A program made the position numbers and the translations under genes. From the NCBI GenBank assembly GCA_021781455.1, contig JAJXWV010000077.1:160855-224854 (forward strand): 64,000 bases of DNA. Direction: 5' to 3'. The stretch is from Acidobacteriota bacterium (lineage in GTDB: Bacteria; Acidobacteriota; Thermoanaerobaculia; Gp7-AA8). Positions 37,079 through 45,513 of this stretch are shown piece by piece. Within the stretch, counting starts at the first letter, position 1, and every line of letters starts with the position of its first letter. The notes beneath the pieces are model-generated. The model did not search any database. It was not told the origin of the DNA and was given only the letters and a program-made list of their open reading frames with translations.

Positions 37079-37702
37079 GTGTTCATCACCTTCGAAGGCA
37101 TCGAGGGCTCCGGGAAAACGACGCAGATGCAGAAGCTCGCGCAACGGCTCGGAAACGCCATCATGACCAAAGAACCGGGCGGCACACCGTCCGCTGACCG
37201 GATCCGGGCGATCCTTCTCGACACCACCTCGGAGCTCGATCCCGTCGCGGAGCTGTTCCTGTTCGCGGCCTCACGCCGACAGAACGTCGTGGAGGTGATC
37301 CGGCCGGCGCTCGAGCGCGGGCAGGTCGTACTGTGCGACCGCTTCACCGACGCCACGCTCGCTTACCAGGGCTTCGGCCGCCGCCTGAACCTCGATCAGC
37401 TGCGGATGCTGAACGACTGGGCCACGGGCTCGTTGCGCCCCGATCTGACGGTGGTGTTCGACCTGCCCGAGGAAGTGGGCGTGAAGCGGGCCCGGTCGCG
37501 GAACGCCACCGCCACGACGGACGAGGGGCGATTCGAAGCGGAGGATCTGAAGTTTCACCGCCGCGTACGCGAGGGATATCTGGCTCTGGCCGAGGCGGAG
37601 CCCGCGCGCTTCGCGGTCGTCGACGCGAACGGAACCGTGGAAGAGGTCTTCGAGCGGATGATGAGCGCGCTGACGGCGCGCGCGCCGCAGCTCGCCGCAT
37701 GA
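37079..37702 (+). CDS. tmk: Thymidylate kinase
   Basis: Phosphorylates dTMP to dTDP for DNA synthesis. The P-loop is FEGIEGSGKTTQ at about residues 4-15. The DR(F/Y) motif is DRFTDATLAYQGFGR near residue 87, and LTVVFDLPEEVGVKRAR follows. The lid region is RSRNATATTDEGRFE. It is 207 aa with a GTG start at 37079. Its stop overlaps the holB start (ATGA), a common tmk-holB pairing. Confidence 0.97.
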   Translation: MFITFEGIEGSGKTTQMQKLAQRLGNAIMTKEPGGTPSADRIRAILLDTTSELDPVAELFLFAASRRQNVVEVIRPALERGQVVLCDRFTDATLAYQGFGRRLNLDQLRMLNDWATGSLRPDLTVVFDLPEEVGVKRARSRNATATTDEGRFEAEDLKFHRRVREGYLALAEAEPARFAVVDANGTVEEVFERMMSALTARAPQLAA

Positions 37703-38592
37703 GCACAGCCACCTCTCTTCTGCTCGACACCGCCCGGCGCGCCGAGCTCCACCACGCCATCATCGTGCATGGTCCGGCGCTCGATCTGCTGCGCTCCACG
37801 GCTGTTCGTGTGGCCAAGGCGCTCAATTGCCTCAACGGCACGACCGGCGACGCCTGCACCGCCTGTCAGCGCATCGACCGTCGCCTTCATCCGGACGTGC
37901 ACTTCGTCGAAGTCTCGGGCGAGCGCAAGCTCATCTCCATCGAACAGATCCGCGACGTGGTCAACGAGGCCTCGCTGAGGCCCTACGAAGGGCGCAACAA
38001 GGTATTCATCGTCGATCCCGCAGACGCGCTCAGCGCCGGCGGATCGAACGCGCTCCTCAAGACGCTCGAGGAGCCGGTCCGTGACACGACATTCATCCTC
38101 ATCACCCGTTCGCCGGATCTCCTGCTGCCGACCATCCGCTCGCGCTCGCAGTCGATCTACGTCGGCAACGAAGAACAGCGCCCGATCGGAGCAGATCTGC
38201 AGGCCACCCGCATCCGCCAGGTGTCGATGTTCGCGTCGGACGAAGAGCGCGACGCTCTTGCCGCACAAGCCCTCGAGGCGCTCCACCGTTTCGCCACCCG
38301 CGGCGACTCCGCGGCCCTGCTGTCACTGGCCGCGACCATCTCCGCCTCTGATGATGCGAAGGACGCCATGGCGCTGGTGGCCGGGATCTTCTGTGATGCT
38401 GCGGCGCTCGACGACTCACAGGCGGTCGACGCCAGGAAGCTCGCCGCGATCCGGGAGGCAATTCCGCGTGAGCGGCTGCTCGCCGCTGCCGACGCCCTGA
38501 TGTCCGCGATTCGCGCGCTGAGCTTCAACGCCGACGCGAGGCTGGTGGTCGAGCAGGCGCTGGCGGCCCTGGTGACGAGTCCTGAGTCCTGA
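37699..38592 (+). CDS. holB: DNA polymerase III delta-prime subunit
   Basis: Clamp-loader subunit of the replicative polymerase. The start overlaps the tmk stop. The AAA+ domain has the zinc-module cysteines typical of delta-prime and gamma/tau (LNCLNGTTGDACTACQRI), then HPDVHFVE, ISIEQIRDVVNEASLRPYEG, VFIVDPADALSAGGSNALLKTLEEP and ITRSPDLLLPTIRSRSQ (sensor region). No intact Walker A (GKT) is present, as is usual for delta-prime. It is 297 aa. The final SPES and the stop codon lie in a CTGAGTN array. Confidence 0.93.
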   Translation: MSTATSLLLDTARRAELHHAIIVHGPALDLLRSTAVRVAKALNCLNGTTGDACTACQRIDRRLHPDVHFVEVSGERKLISIEQIRDVVNEASLRPYEGRNKVFIVDPADALSAGGSNALLKTLEEPVRDTTFILITRSPDLLLPTIRSRSQSIYVGNEEQRPIGADLQATRIRQVSMFASDEERDALAAQALEALHRFATRGDSAALLSLAATISASDDAKDAMALVAGIFCDAAALDDSQAVDARKLAAIREAIPRERLLAAADALMSAIRALSFNADARLVVEQALAALVTSPES

Positions 38593-38677
38593 GTGCTGAG
38601 TCCTGAGTGGACCGCGCCGGACCAGCGGTCCTGCCGAATGCAGATCTCTCAGACTCAGCACTCAGGACTCAGGACTC
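38577..38677. repeat. Inverted heptamer array, CTGAGTN family
   Basis: The left arm 38577-38609 includes the holB stop codon. The right arm 38651-38677 ends just before a conventional terminator stem. Confidence 0.9.
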
Positions 38678-38689
38678 CCAAAAAACAGC

Positions 38690-38711
38690 GACCCCGCCTT
38701 CCGGCGGGGTC
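38690..38711 (+). terminator. Rho-independent-type stem-loop after holB
   Basis: A 9-bp stem GACCCCGCC/GGCGGGGTC with a TTCC loop. It is preceded by a run of A (38680-38685) and followed by only a weak T-rich stretch (TTGGTG). Confidence 0.75.
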
Positions 38712-38715
38712 TTGG

Positions 38716-39167
38716 TGAACCTACTGGATGGGATTCGGTGCGAGTCGCTCAGGGATGAGGTGTGGGATCGGTAAGATTCAAAGCAGAATTCAAGAGGCGG
38801 AAAAACAGAGGCAGGCTGGTACAACAGAAAGCGGCTCGCGCCTGCCCATCCAGTAAACCTGTTCTCATTGTTGGATGCATTATCGCACAGATTGTGAAAA
38901 GTTTCCCAATGTTACAACAGTGTGACAACCCATTGAACAGCCACGAGATACCGACTGCTTTCGTACCGCACCAATGTAAGACAAAACAGCTGTTCGGTCT
39001 AGTCCAGAGCAGATCGGCTGCCGGTTGGGGGGTGTTGAGGAAGGACTCGAATGAACGGGGCAATCCTCGCCGTTCCCAGCCCGTGAGCAACGTGTTGCGT
39101 GTCACGCAAATGCGTGACCGCTGCGCCTGCTCTTCGTCGCACGCCTACGTCCGAGCTCGCTCGGCCG
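38716..39167. other. 450-bp region without a recognised gene, lower GC than its surroundings
   Basis: The part from about 38770 to 39000 is clearly richer in A/T than the genes around it. Open frames on both strands (for example 38749-39105 minus) resemble no protein I know. A 7-bp inverted repeat GGCAGGC/GCCTGCC spans about 38811-38847. It could hold a small RNA, a regulatory region or a decayed foreign fragment. I see no match to tmRNA, RNase P RNA, SRP RNA or tRNA. Confidence 0.5.
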
Positions 39168-39707
39168 TCACGGAGCGCGCGAATCGACGAGCGAACTGTT
39201 CGGCGTCAGCGAACGATCCAGCGCGATGTGGCCGGCCAGCGTTTCGGCCGGCGCACCGTTGAGGAGGATGCGCACCCGTTTCGCCTCGGCGAAGTTCGAC
39301 GTGATCGTCTGGACGATCGAGTAGACCGCCATCAGCTCTTCGTGACTTCCGGCCGGCCATCCGCTGGTCAGGGTCGGGCCGCCCAGATCGACGAACGCCG
39401 TTCCGTCGGGCAGGAGAAAAGCCCCGCGCACCACCGTGTCCGCCGGCAGAAGCCTGGGAACTCCGGCGTTTGCCGATCCCTTCAGCAGCTCACGAGCGAC
39501 GACCGACATCGCGCCGGCGGGACTCTGTGGGAGCTGCACGTTCCGCAGCTCCGGAACCAGCAACAGATCGGGTGATTCGTAGTAGAGCCGGATGACCCGG
39601 GGAGCGACCTGGTTTTCAGCATTGAGATTCCGCGGGCGGGGCTTTCGCTCTTTGCACGCGGCGGCGAGCATCAGCAGCGCGAGCGCTACACAAAACGCCC
39701 GGCGCAC
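39168..39707 (-). CDS. GerMN-domain lipoprotein
   Basis: A 179-aa lipoprotein: signal with lipobox LAAAC (Cys18). The GerMN domain covers about residues 38-165 (VIRLYYESPDLLLVPELRNVQ, GTAFVDLGGPTL, MAVYSIVQTITSNFAEAKRVRILLNG). GerMN domains are found in spore-germination and cell-wall-associated proteins and often sit next to amidases. The GTG start at 39707 overlaps the amidase stop (TAGTG), so the two are coupled and likely work together at the peptidoglycan. Confidence 0.9.
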   Translation of the reverse strand: MRRAFCVALALLMLAAACKERKPRPRNLNAENQVAPRVIRLYYESPDLLLVPELRNVQLPQSPAGAMSVVARELLKGSANAGVPRLLPADTVVRGAFLLPDGTAFVDLGGPTLTSGWPAGSHEELMAVYSIVQTITSNFAEAKRVRILLNGAPAETLAGHIALDRSLTPNSSLVDSRAP

Positions 39708-41278
39708 TACTGCCCCGCCTTCGCCGTGCCCGTGGCTGGAAGGGGCGCTCCGGGCACCGTCGGAGCCGGCTTCACAGCCGGTCGAGCGGGCTGGATCACT
39801 CCGATCCGCGTCTCGTAGTCGGTCTTGTAACGGACTACGGCCCGCGTGAGCGCATCGATGACGGAGGTCACGAACTTCTCGTCCTTGAGCTTGCTCTCTT
39901 CCTCGGGATTCGAGATGAACGCCACTTCCACCAGGGCGGCCGGCATCGTCGCGCCCACCAGCACCTTGAACGGAGCCTGCTTCACCCCGCGGCCCTGCAC
40001 GCCGGTGATGGCATTCATCTCTTCCTGGATGTCCGACGCGAAGCGGCTCGACTCCTGGAGGTACTCCTGTTGCGCGAGATCCCAGAGGATCAGCTTCAGG
40101 TCATTCGAAGTGGTGGTCTGCGGCGCGGCGGCGGTCCGGGCCGACTCGTTCTCGATGTCGGCCGCCTTCTTCGCCAGCTCGTCGGACGCATCAGCGGAAA
40201 GGAAGTAGGTCTCCGATCCGCGCGCGCCCTTTACGACCGCTGCGTTCATGTGCACGGAGAGGAAGAGATCGGCTTTGTACTGGTTTGCCAGAGCCGTGCG
40301 CTGGTCGAGCGAGACCAGGCTGTCGTCCTCGCGCGTCAGGACCACGCGCGCGCCGGTCTTCGCCGCAAGCACCACCGCCAGGCGGCGGCACAGATCGAGA
40401 GTGGCGTCCTTTTCGAGGGTGCCCGCCGGCCCCATGGCTCCCACGTCCTTTCCCCCATGGCCCGGATCGATGACGATCGTGTGGATGCCGGGGCGTTCGA
40501 TGGGCCTGCTGACCGAAGGGGCCACGACCGGAGTACCGGGCGCTGCAGCAGCGCCCTTCCGCAGGTCGAGCACGATGCGGAAGGGGTTGTCGAGCCGGTA
40601 GGCATCGCCGACGACGTCCGGCGACTTCAGCTGGATGGCCAGGTCGTTTGCGGTGAATGTCGTCCTGGCGACATTCGGATCATCGTGAGTCTGCTCCGCG
40701 TAAGGGGGACGGATGGGCGACTTGAACTGGATCGTGTAGCCATCGGTCTCCTTCACGATGGCGTAATCGACCGGCGCGCTGAGGGTCACGACAATCTTAG
40801 AGATCCCCTGCACGTTCGCAAGCGACAGTTGTGCGGTGACGACGTTGTGCTGTTGCGCCGAGACCTGCAGCACTCGTTTTCCCGGATCCCAGACGACCTG
40901 CAGGCCGGAGGCCCGGCTGAGGAAGCCGTCGAAGAACTGCCAGGCCACGAACGGCTTGCCGTCGATGGTGCTGGGAGCCACGGGCATTTCGATCAGCTCG
41001 TCGCGCACCACGGCGAAACGGCTGTCCGGCCCGAAGACCGCGGCGGTGTTGTTCAGCGTGACCTTGAATCCCGTGCTGTCGGGGGCCACGGTGCCACCGA
41101 GCGCCGCCATGACGTCCTCGGCAGAGAACAGGACCTGCCCCTGGTCGCGGACGACGGTCAGGGGGTGATCGCCCGAAGACGTGCGAAGCGTGGCCTGTCC
41201 CGGCGACTGGGCCAGAACCATCGAAGTGATGACGAAAAGGGCGAGAGTCGCGGCAGGAAGGAGTCGTGGCATCTTCAT
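39707..41278 (-). CDS. N-acetylmuramoyl-L-alanine amidase (Amidase_3, AmiC-like)
   Basis: Zinc amidase that cuts stem peptides from glycan strands during cell separation. The signal peptide is at residues 1-23. The N-terminal part (PLTVVRDQGQVLFSAEDVMAALGG) resembles a copper-amine-oxidase-type domain, followed by an AMIN-like beta domain (about 140-235). The catalytic domain from about 265 has HTIVIDPGHGGKD (zinc His) and LSVHMNA (second His), with the Glu in ALVEVAFISNPEEE. It is 523 aa. GATAAT lies 14 nt before the start. Confidence 0.93.
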   Translation of the reverse strand: MKMPRLLPAATLALFVITSMVLAQSPGQATLRTSSGDHPLTVVRDQGQVLFSAEDVMAALGGTVAPDSTGFKVTLNNTAAVFGPDSRFAVVRDELIEMPVAPSTIDGKPFVAWQFFDGFLSRASGLQVVWDPGKRVLQVSAQQHNVVTAQLSLANVQGISKIVVTLSAPVDYAIVKETDGYTIQFKSPIRPPYAEQTHDDPNVARTTFTANDLAIQLKSPDVVGDAYRLDNPFRIVLDLRKGAAAAPGTPVVAPSVSRPIERPGIHTIVIDPGHGGKDVGAMGPAGTLEKDATLDLCRRLAVVLAAKTGARVVLTREDDSLVSLDQRTALANQYKADLFLSVHMNAAVVKGARGSETYFLSADASDELAKKAADIENESARTAAAPQTTTSNDLKLILWDLAQQEYLQESSRFASDIQEEMNAITGVQGRGVKQAPFKVLVGATMPAALVEVAFISNPEEESKLKDEKFVTSVIDALTRAVVRYKTDYETRIGVIQPARPAVKPAPTVPGAPLPATGTAKAGQ

Positions 41279-41308
41279 TCGAGGGCCGGTGCATTATCGC
41301 AGTTCCGG

Positions 41309-41352
41309 AGCGCAGAGCGCAGAGCGGAGATCGCAGGGCGCAGATCGCAGGC
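41309..41352. repeat. One-armed AGAGCGC/GATCGCA heptamer array
   Basis: Tandem GAGCGCA and GATCGCA units with no inverted partner, between two divergent genes. Confidence 0.7.
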
Positions 41353-41393
41353 GTGCCTCGTGCCTCGGGCCTCAGGTGCGATACGCTCTTCGC

Positions 41394-41990
41394 ATGACAT
41401 CGAGGATGCTTCTGATCGCCGCCCTTTTTCTCGTCGCCTGCGGGGGCGAGCCGAGACCGGCCGGCTACCAGGCCTTGAGCAAAGAACCGATCAGCGTCCG
41501 GGGATGGATTGCGGACATCGACACCGGCGCACCGGCGAGCTCGTTCCGGACGGTGGAAACCGAGGCTGCCCGGCGGGCTGCGGCGTTTCAGGCGGCGAAC
41601 GTCTGGATCGACAACGCGCCGTACGTCTCAGGGGGCATCGCTGAGAACGGTGCGTTCATTCTTCTGGACGTCCCGCCCGGAAACGTGCGCATCGCCTTCA
41701 GCGCGCCAGGTGTGCCCGAGGCGATTCTCCCGATCGAGAACGCACCCCCGAACTCTGACATCATCATCGGCGGCCTGATTTTGAAGTCGGACGGCACGGT
41801 CACGATCGACCCGAAGCAGACGAAGGTTCGCATCCCTGGAAGCGTCGTCCGTGAGACCGCGACGGCACAGAAGGCCAAGGTGGCCGGGATGATCATCCCT
41901 GTGGTGCAAGTGCCCATCAATTCACTGCAGGACCGCCACGATTGGCCGAACCCGCCGGCTACGCTTCAGCCGCTGGCGACGGTGAAGTGA
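41394..41990 (+). CDS. Hypothetical lipoprotein
   Basis: A 198-aa predicted lipoprotein: signal with lipobox LVAC and Cys14. The rest (ISVRGWIADIDTGAPASSF, NVWIDNAPYVSGGIAENGAFILLDVPPGNVRIAF) resembles a carboxypeptidase-regulatory-like beta-sandwich. I do not recognise a specific family. I chose the ATG at 41394; a weak -10 (TACGCT, 41382-41387) lies 6 nt upstream. The upstream part of the open frame is repeat-derived. Confidence 0.7.
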   Translation: MTSRMLLIAALFLVACGGEPRPAGYQALSKEPISVRGWIADIDTGAPASSFRTVETEAARRAAAFQAANVWIDNAPYVSGGIAENGAFILLDVPPGNVRIAFSAPGVPEAILPIENAPPNSDIIIGGLILKSDGTVTIDPKQTKVRIPGSVVRETATAQKAKVAGMIIPVVQVPINSLQDRHDWPNPPATLQPLATVK

Positions 41991-41995
41991 GGGGC

Positions 41996-42095
41996 AATTG
42001 AAAATTGAAAATTGAAAATTGAAAAAACGACTGGGGACAGGCTGAGAGCCTGTGTTCCAGGGTGGTTTTCAATTTTCAATTTTCAATTTTCAATT
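41996..42095. repeat. Perfect 30-bp inverted heptamer array, ATTGAAA family
   Basis: The arms 41996-42025 and 42066-42095 are exact reverse complements of four ATTGAAA units. The 40-nt loop has its own hairpin ACAGGCT-GAG-AGCCTGT. It lies between convergent genes; the right arm holds the stop codon of the dehydratase gene. Confidence 0.95.
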
Positions 42096-43067
42096 CCCGC
42101 CGACGCCGATCAGCTCGGCGAACTTCTTCAGGTCGATGTTGCCGCCTGAGATCACGGCCACGATCGGTCCGTCGCCGGCTCGGCCGGTCAATGCGGCTGC
42201 CACCGACAGTGCTCCCGCACCCTCGGCGATGACGCGAGACTTTTCGGCAACGATTCGCATGGCACCCTTGACCTGATCGAGCGTCACCACGATCGACCCG
42301 TCCACCACGCCCTTCATCCGCTCCCACATGCGGGGAAAGATGCTCTTTCCTCCGGCACCGTCGACGAAGGAGTACTGCCATTTCTCGAAGACCTGGGGCG
42401 ATCCCTTTTCGAACGACAGGGCGCCGGGCGCGGCCGTCTCCGGCTCGGCCCCGAGGACCTTCACCTGCGGCGCGAGCGCGCGCATGGCGCTGCCGATGCC
42501 GGTGAGGAGGCCGCCGCCGCCGATGGCCGCGATGATCGCGGAGACGTTGGGCAGGTCTTCGAGCACTTCCAGGCCGAGGGTGGCGTTCCCGGCAATGAAG
42601 TTGTGGTCGTCGAACGGATGAACGAACGTTCCTTCCACGCCGGGGAACTGGCGCTCCTCCATGGCCTGCCAGCAGGCGTCGAAGGGTGCCTTGACGATGT
42701 GCGCACCGAGGTTGCGCATGCGCTCGAGCTTCGTGTCGGCAGCGGTCTCGATCGCTACGACTGTGCAGGGAATGCCGGCCAGGCGCGCGGCGAAGGCCAC
42801 CCCCTGACCGGCGTTGCCCGCGCTGATCGTCCACACGCCCCTGCTCCGCTCTTCGGCGGAGAGGAGGGCCACGGCGTTCGCGGCGCCGCGCAGCTTGAAG
42901 GCGTTGATCGGCTGCAGGTTTTCGAGCTTGAGCCAGATCTCCGGCCGATCGGCGTCGTGACGTAGCCTGACCAGCGGAGTGCGCGTGATCGTGTTTCGAA
43001 TCCGGTCGCGCGCAGCGAGGATCTCGTCCAGCGTCACCGGACGAATGGGAGGAGCAGCGGTCGGCAT
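42090..43067 (-). CDS. Threonine/serine dehydratase-like PLP enzyme
   Basis: Fold-type II PLP enzyme close to biosynthetic/catabolic threonine dehydratases and serine racemases. The PLP lysine is in INAFKLRGA (usual SFKxRGA). The phosphate loop is IGGGGLLTG, and SAGNAGQG replaces the common SAGNHAQG. It is 325 aa with no C-terminal ACT domain, so it is not the feedback-regulated IlvA form. The ATG at 43067 has TACAAT 8 nt upstream. The stop codon lies in the ATTGAAA array. Open reading continues far upstream but antisense or out of frame to other genes. Confidence 0.88.
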   Translation of the reverse strand: MPTAAPPIRPVTLDEILAARDRIRNTITRTPLVRLRHDADRPEIWLKLENLQPINAFKLRGAANAVALLSAEERSRGVWTISAGNAGQGVAFAARLAGIPCTVVAIETAADTKLERMRNLGAHIVKAPFDACWQAMEERQFPGVEGTFVHPFDDHNFIAGNATLGLEVLEDLPNVSAIIAAIGGGGLLTGIGSAMRALAPQVKVLGAEPETAAPGALSFEKGSPQVFEKWQYSFVDGAGGKSIFPRMWERMKGVVDGSIVVTLDQVKGAMRIVAEKSRVIAEGAGALSVAAALTGRAGDGPIVAVISGGNIDLKKFAELIGVGGN

Positions 43068-43075
43068 GGCGCGCG

Positions 43076-43081
43076 ATTGTA
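43076..43081 (-). promoter_or_regulatory. -10 box of the dehydratase gene
   Basis: TACAAT on the minus strand, 8 nt before the ATG at 43067, with no Shine-Dalgarno. Confidence 0.65.
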
Positions 43082-43118
43082 AGCCTGGATCACGTCGCGT
43101 GTTCGCTTTGGATCGGCG

Positions 43119-43187
43119 GTGTGGCGCAGACTTTCCAGCCCGCGCTCGGAGGGCAGGCTGGAAAGCCTGCCCCACACCCGGGAACTC
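43119..43187. repeat. Palindromic GCAGGCTTTCCAGCCTGCC element
   Basis: A two-part element: GTGTGGCGCAGACTTTCCAG, then an inverted GGCAGGCTGGAAAGCCTGCC ending in CCACACC. A near-identical copy is at 59869-59927 and half a copy at 58058-58086. It resembles REP/BIME sequences common in several phyla. Confidence 0.8.
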
Positions 43188-43201
43188 GGGACTCGAGTCC
43201 G

Positions 43202-44143
43202 TCACGCGGCGTGCTGTTCTTCGATCCCGTCCTCCGGTCGCACGGCGCCGCGTCTGCGAATCGTGGAGGTCTGCACGATCGCGACGCCGGCCAGAATCAC
43301 GACCATGGCCATGATCGAGACGACCGTCAGGCGCTCCGACAGGACGAGCCAGCCGAGGAGCACGGCCACGAGAGGATTCACATACGCGTACAGCGTCATC
43401 TGCGCCGTCGGGATGTGGCCGACGGCATAGATGTACGCGCTGTACGCGAGCACGGAGCCGAACAGCGCCAGGTAGATGAGCGCCGTGCCGGTGCGAACGT
43501 TCACCACGAAGCGCGAGCCTTCGCCGATGGCCAGGCCGACTGCGTCGCAGATCAGACCGCCGAAGAACATCTGCAGGCCGATCGACGTCACGAAGGGAAC
43601 GCCGCGGATCGAGTACTTCGCCCGGGCCGTGCCCCACTGCCATCCGATCGAGCCGAGCTGCATGATCACCGCGCCGATCAGAAAGTGTTTGTCCAGGTGA
43701 CCGGCGGAACCGCTGGGCGTCACCAGCAGACCCACTCCGGTGAATCCGACGAGCATCCCGACGGCGCTCCGCCTGTCGATGCGCTCTCCGTTCGCGTGCA
43801 GACGTTCGATGAGTGTGGCCCAGAACGGCGCGGTGGCCACGAGCAGTGCGGCCATGCCGCTCGGCACCCACTGCTCGGCGATGACGACAGCGAGATTGCC
43901 GACGCCGGCCATGAGCGTTCCGATCAGGACCAGATTGGCGAGAGTGCGGAGATCGCGCGGGAATGACTCCCGGCGCATCCTCGCCAGGCCCAGCATGATC
44001 AGCCCGGCCGCGGTATAGCGGATACCGGTCAGCAACAGCGGGGGAATGGTCTCGACGGCGATCCGGATGGCGAGGTAGGTCGTCCCCCAGACCACGCACA
44101 CCGTGGCGAACGCGGCATAGGCCAGGCCGCGGCCGGGCTTCAT
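43202..44143 (-). CDS. EamA/DMT-family transporter
   Basis: Drug/metabolite transporter superfamily membrane protein with ten predicted spans in two EamA repeats. The first repeat starts AAFATVCVVWGTTYLAIRIAVE; the second covers about residues 150-290 and includes LALFGSVLAYSAYIYAVG. EamA proteins often export amino acids or metabolites. The start overlaps the stop of the Lrp-type regulator by 4 bp, so an amino-acid-responsive exporter is a reasonable inference. It is 313 aa. Confidence 0.9.
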   Translation of the reverse strand: MKPGRGLAYAAFATVCVVWGTTYLAIRIAVETIPPLLLTGIRYTAAGLIMLGLARMRRESFPRDLRTLANLVLIGTLMAGVGNLAVVIAEQWVPSGMAALLVATAPFWATLIERLHANGERIDRRSAVGMLVGFTGVGLLVTPSGSAGHLDKHFLIGAVIMQLGSIGWQWGTARAKYSIRGVPFVTSIGLQMFFGGLICDAVGLAIGEGSRFVVNVRTGTALIYLALFGSVLAYSAYIYAVGHIPTAQMTLYAYVNPLVAVLLGWLVLSERLTVVSIMAMVVILAGVAIVQTSTIRRRGAVRPEDGIEEQHAA

Positions 44144-44616
44144 CGCTTCTCCTCGCCGAGCATGATGCCGCCCACTTTTTCGCAGTGGGTCTGCATCACG
44201 ATGGTGGTTCGCGTGGCCAGCGACAGCGGCGGCGAGGTCAGCTTCGCAACCAGGGCGTTGAGCGAGCCGATCGAACCGGTGCGCACTTTCAGCAGGTAGC
44301 AGTCGTCTCCGGCGACGGTGTGCACTTCGAGGACCTCATCTCCGCGCATGATGCCGCGGAACGTCTGCCATGCTCTTGCCGACAGCGTCGCTCCGCGTGC
44401 GGCGACGAAGGCGGTGATGGTCCGGCCGAGGGCGGCGGGCTCGATCACGGCCGTGGTGCCGCGGATGACGCCCTGGCGCTCGAGCTTCTCGATGCGCTCG
44501 GCCACCGCCGGACGCGAGAGCCCGACCTCGTCGGCGATCTGCGAGGCGGGCGTGCGGCCGTCGCGCACCAGCAGGTCGAGGATACGAAGATCGAGGTCGT
44601 CCAGATCGACTGCCAT
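44140..44616 (-). CDS. Lrp/AsnC-family transcriptional regulator
   Basis: The N-terminal winged helix-turn-helix (LDDLDLRILDLLVRDGRTPASQIADEVGLSRPAVAERIEKLERQ, about residues 4-48) is typical of Lrp/AsnC. The C-terminal RAM ligand-binding domain covers about 65-150 (VLEVHTVAGDDCYLLKVR). It is 158 aa. Coupled to an EamA exporter, it probably controls this small operon, and possibly itself through the palindrome at its start. Confidence 0.94.
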   Translation of the reverse strand: MAVDLDDLDLRILDLLVRDGRTPASQIADEVGLSRPAVAERIEKLERQGVIRGTTAVIEPAALGRTITAFVAARGATLSARAWQTFRGIMRGDEVLEVHTVAGDDCYLLKVRTGSIGSLNALVAKLTSPPLSLATRTTIVMQTHCEKVGGIMLGEEKR

Positions 44617-44633
44617 GGTGGCATGATACCACC
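44617..44633 (-). promoter_or_regulatory. Palindrome with -10 box at the Lrp-type gene start
   Basis: GGTGGTATCATGCCACC (minus-strand sense) directly abuts the ATG. It contains TATCAT (44628-44623) 6 nt before the start codon. A dyad over the -10 and start site fits an autoregulatory Lrp/AsnC operator. Confidence 0.55.
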
Positions 44634-44682
44634 ATTACGTCGGTCGAACCGTCAATAGACCTTCGTTTAGTTTGTTATTGCG

Positions 44683-45018
44683 CTATGAGACCGACGCTTG
44701 GTGCGAGGGCGCTCCCGCCTCGGATGCGGGCGCAGGGTGCTCCACGACCCGCGGGTAGCGGAACTCGGGCCGATGCGCCGCTGCTTCGCGGAGCTCGCGC
44801 TGCAGGTACTCCACCTTCACCGCCCCGGCCGGATCCGACATCAGCCGCCGCAGCGAGGCCCGGTTCAGGATCACCGAGCGCAGCGGCAGCTGCGCGACGC
44901 GCACGGCGTAGCGGATCGTGTCGCGTTCATCCGAGCAGAGGCGCATCCAGCTGCCGGCGGGCAACACGCTCACGATCTCTTCTGCGATCCGCAGTTCGTT
45001 GGTCCCTGTAGTATTCAT
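44683..45018 (-). CDS. Small hypothetical protein
   Basis: A 111-aa soluble protein beginning MNTTGTNELRIAEEIVSVLPAG. A strong ribosome site (GGAGG) lies 7 nt before the ATG, which fixes the start although the frame is open to 45150. The middle (RVAQLPLRSVILNRASLRRLMSD) is basic and amphipathic; the C-terminus is Pro/Ala-rich. No family recognised. Confidence 0.65.
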   Translation of the reverse strand: MNTTGTNELRIAEEIVSVLPAGSWMRLCSDERDTIRYAVRVAQLPLRSVILNRASLRRLMSDPAGAVKVEYLQRELREAAAHRPEFRYPRVVEHPAPASEAGAPSHQASVS

Positions 45019-45118
45019 GGCGTGTCCTCCGTCTGCACTAATAGACGCAGGGGACTCGCAGAAGTTTCTGGGGTGAGGGCCAAGTCGTTGTAAAGAAACT
45101 GTAAGCGGGTGGTCATAT

Positions 45119-45225
45119 CGGTTGCGGGGTTGCGGGGTCCGCGGTTGCACGGTTCCGCGGTTCCGCGGTTTCCGAACCCGACGATCCGGTATTCACCGCG
45201 TAACCGCGCAACCGCGCAACCGCGA
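45119..45225. repeat. Inverted octamer array, CGCGGTTN family
   Basis: The left arm 45119-45170 and right arm 45189-45225 are inverted arrays of the 8-nt CGCGGTTN unit. They lie between divergent genes and end 2 bp before the ferredoxin ATG. Confidence 0.9.
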
Positions 45226-45227
45226 CC

Positions 45228-45512
45228 ATGCTCGTCACGTTTAAACCACTGGCACTGACGGCCGCCACACGGCCGGACGAAACGATCCTCGATGCCGCAC
45301 GCCGGGTCGGGGCGCCGCTCGGTAACTCCTGCGGCGGCGTCGGAGTTTGCGCACGGTGCCGCGTCACGATCGCCGAAGGAGCCGACAAGCTCAGCCCGCC
45401 GACCGCCATCGAGAGGCGCGTCAGTCAGCGCTCCAATCTCGATCCCGACGAACGCCTCGCCTGTCAGGCCGTCGTGCTCGGCGACTGCACGGTGACGACG
45501 TCCTACTGGTGA
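45228..45512 (+). CDS. 2Fe-2S ferredoxin
   Basis: Plant-type [2Fe-2S] electron carrier of 94 aa. The cluster ligands are Cys35, Cys41 and Cys44 (NSCGGVGVCARCRV) and Cys79 (RLACQAVV), the C-x5-C-x2-C...C pattern. No reductase partner is next to it, so its redox partner is unknown. The ATG follows directly on a repeat arm with no Shine-Dalgarno and no nearby -10. Confidence 0.93.
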   Translation: MLVTFKPLALTAATRPDETILDAARRVGAPLGNSCGGVGVCARCRVTIAEGADKLSPPTAIERRVSQRSNLDPDERLACQAVVLGDCTVTTSYW

Positions 45513-45513
45513 C

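Noticed and set aside
38749..39105. 118-codon Cys-rich protein on the minus strand
   Set aside because: No recognisable motif or ribosome site; an opposing frame of similar length exists; kept only as an unassigned region.
42090..44099. A 669-residue fused protein containing the dehydratase
   Set aside because: The first 344 residues are an alternative frame of the EamA gene and a palindromic element; the dehydratase starts at 43067.
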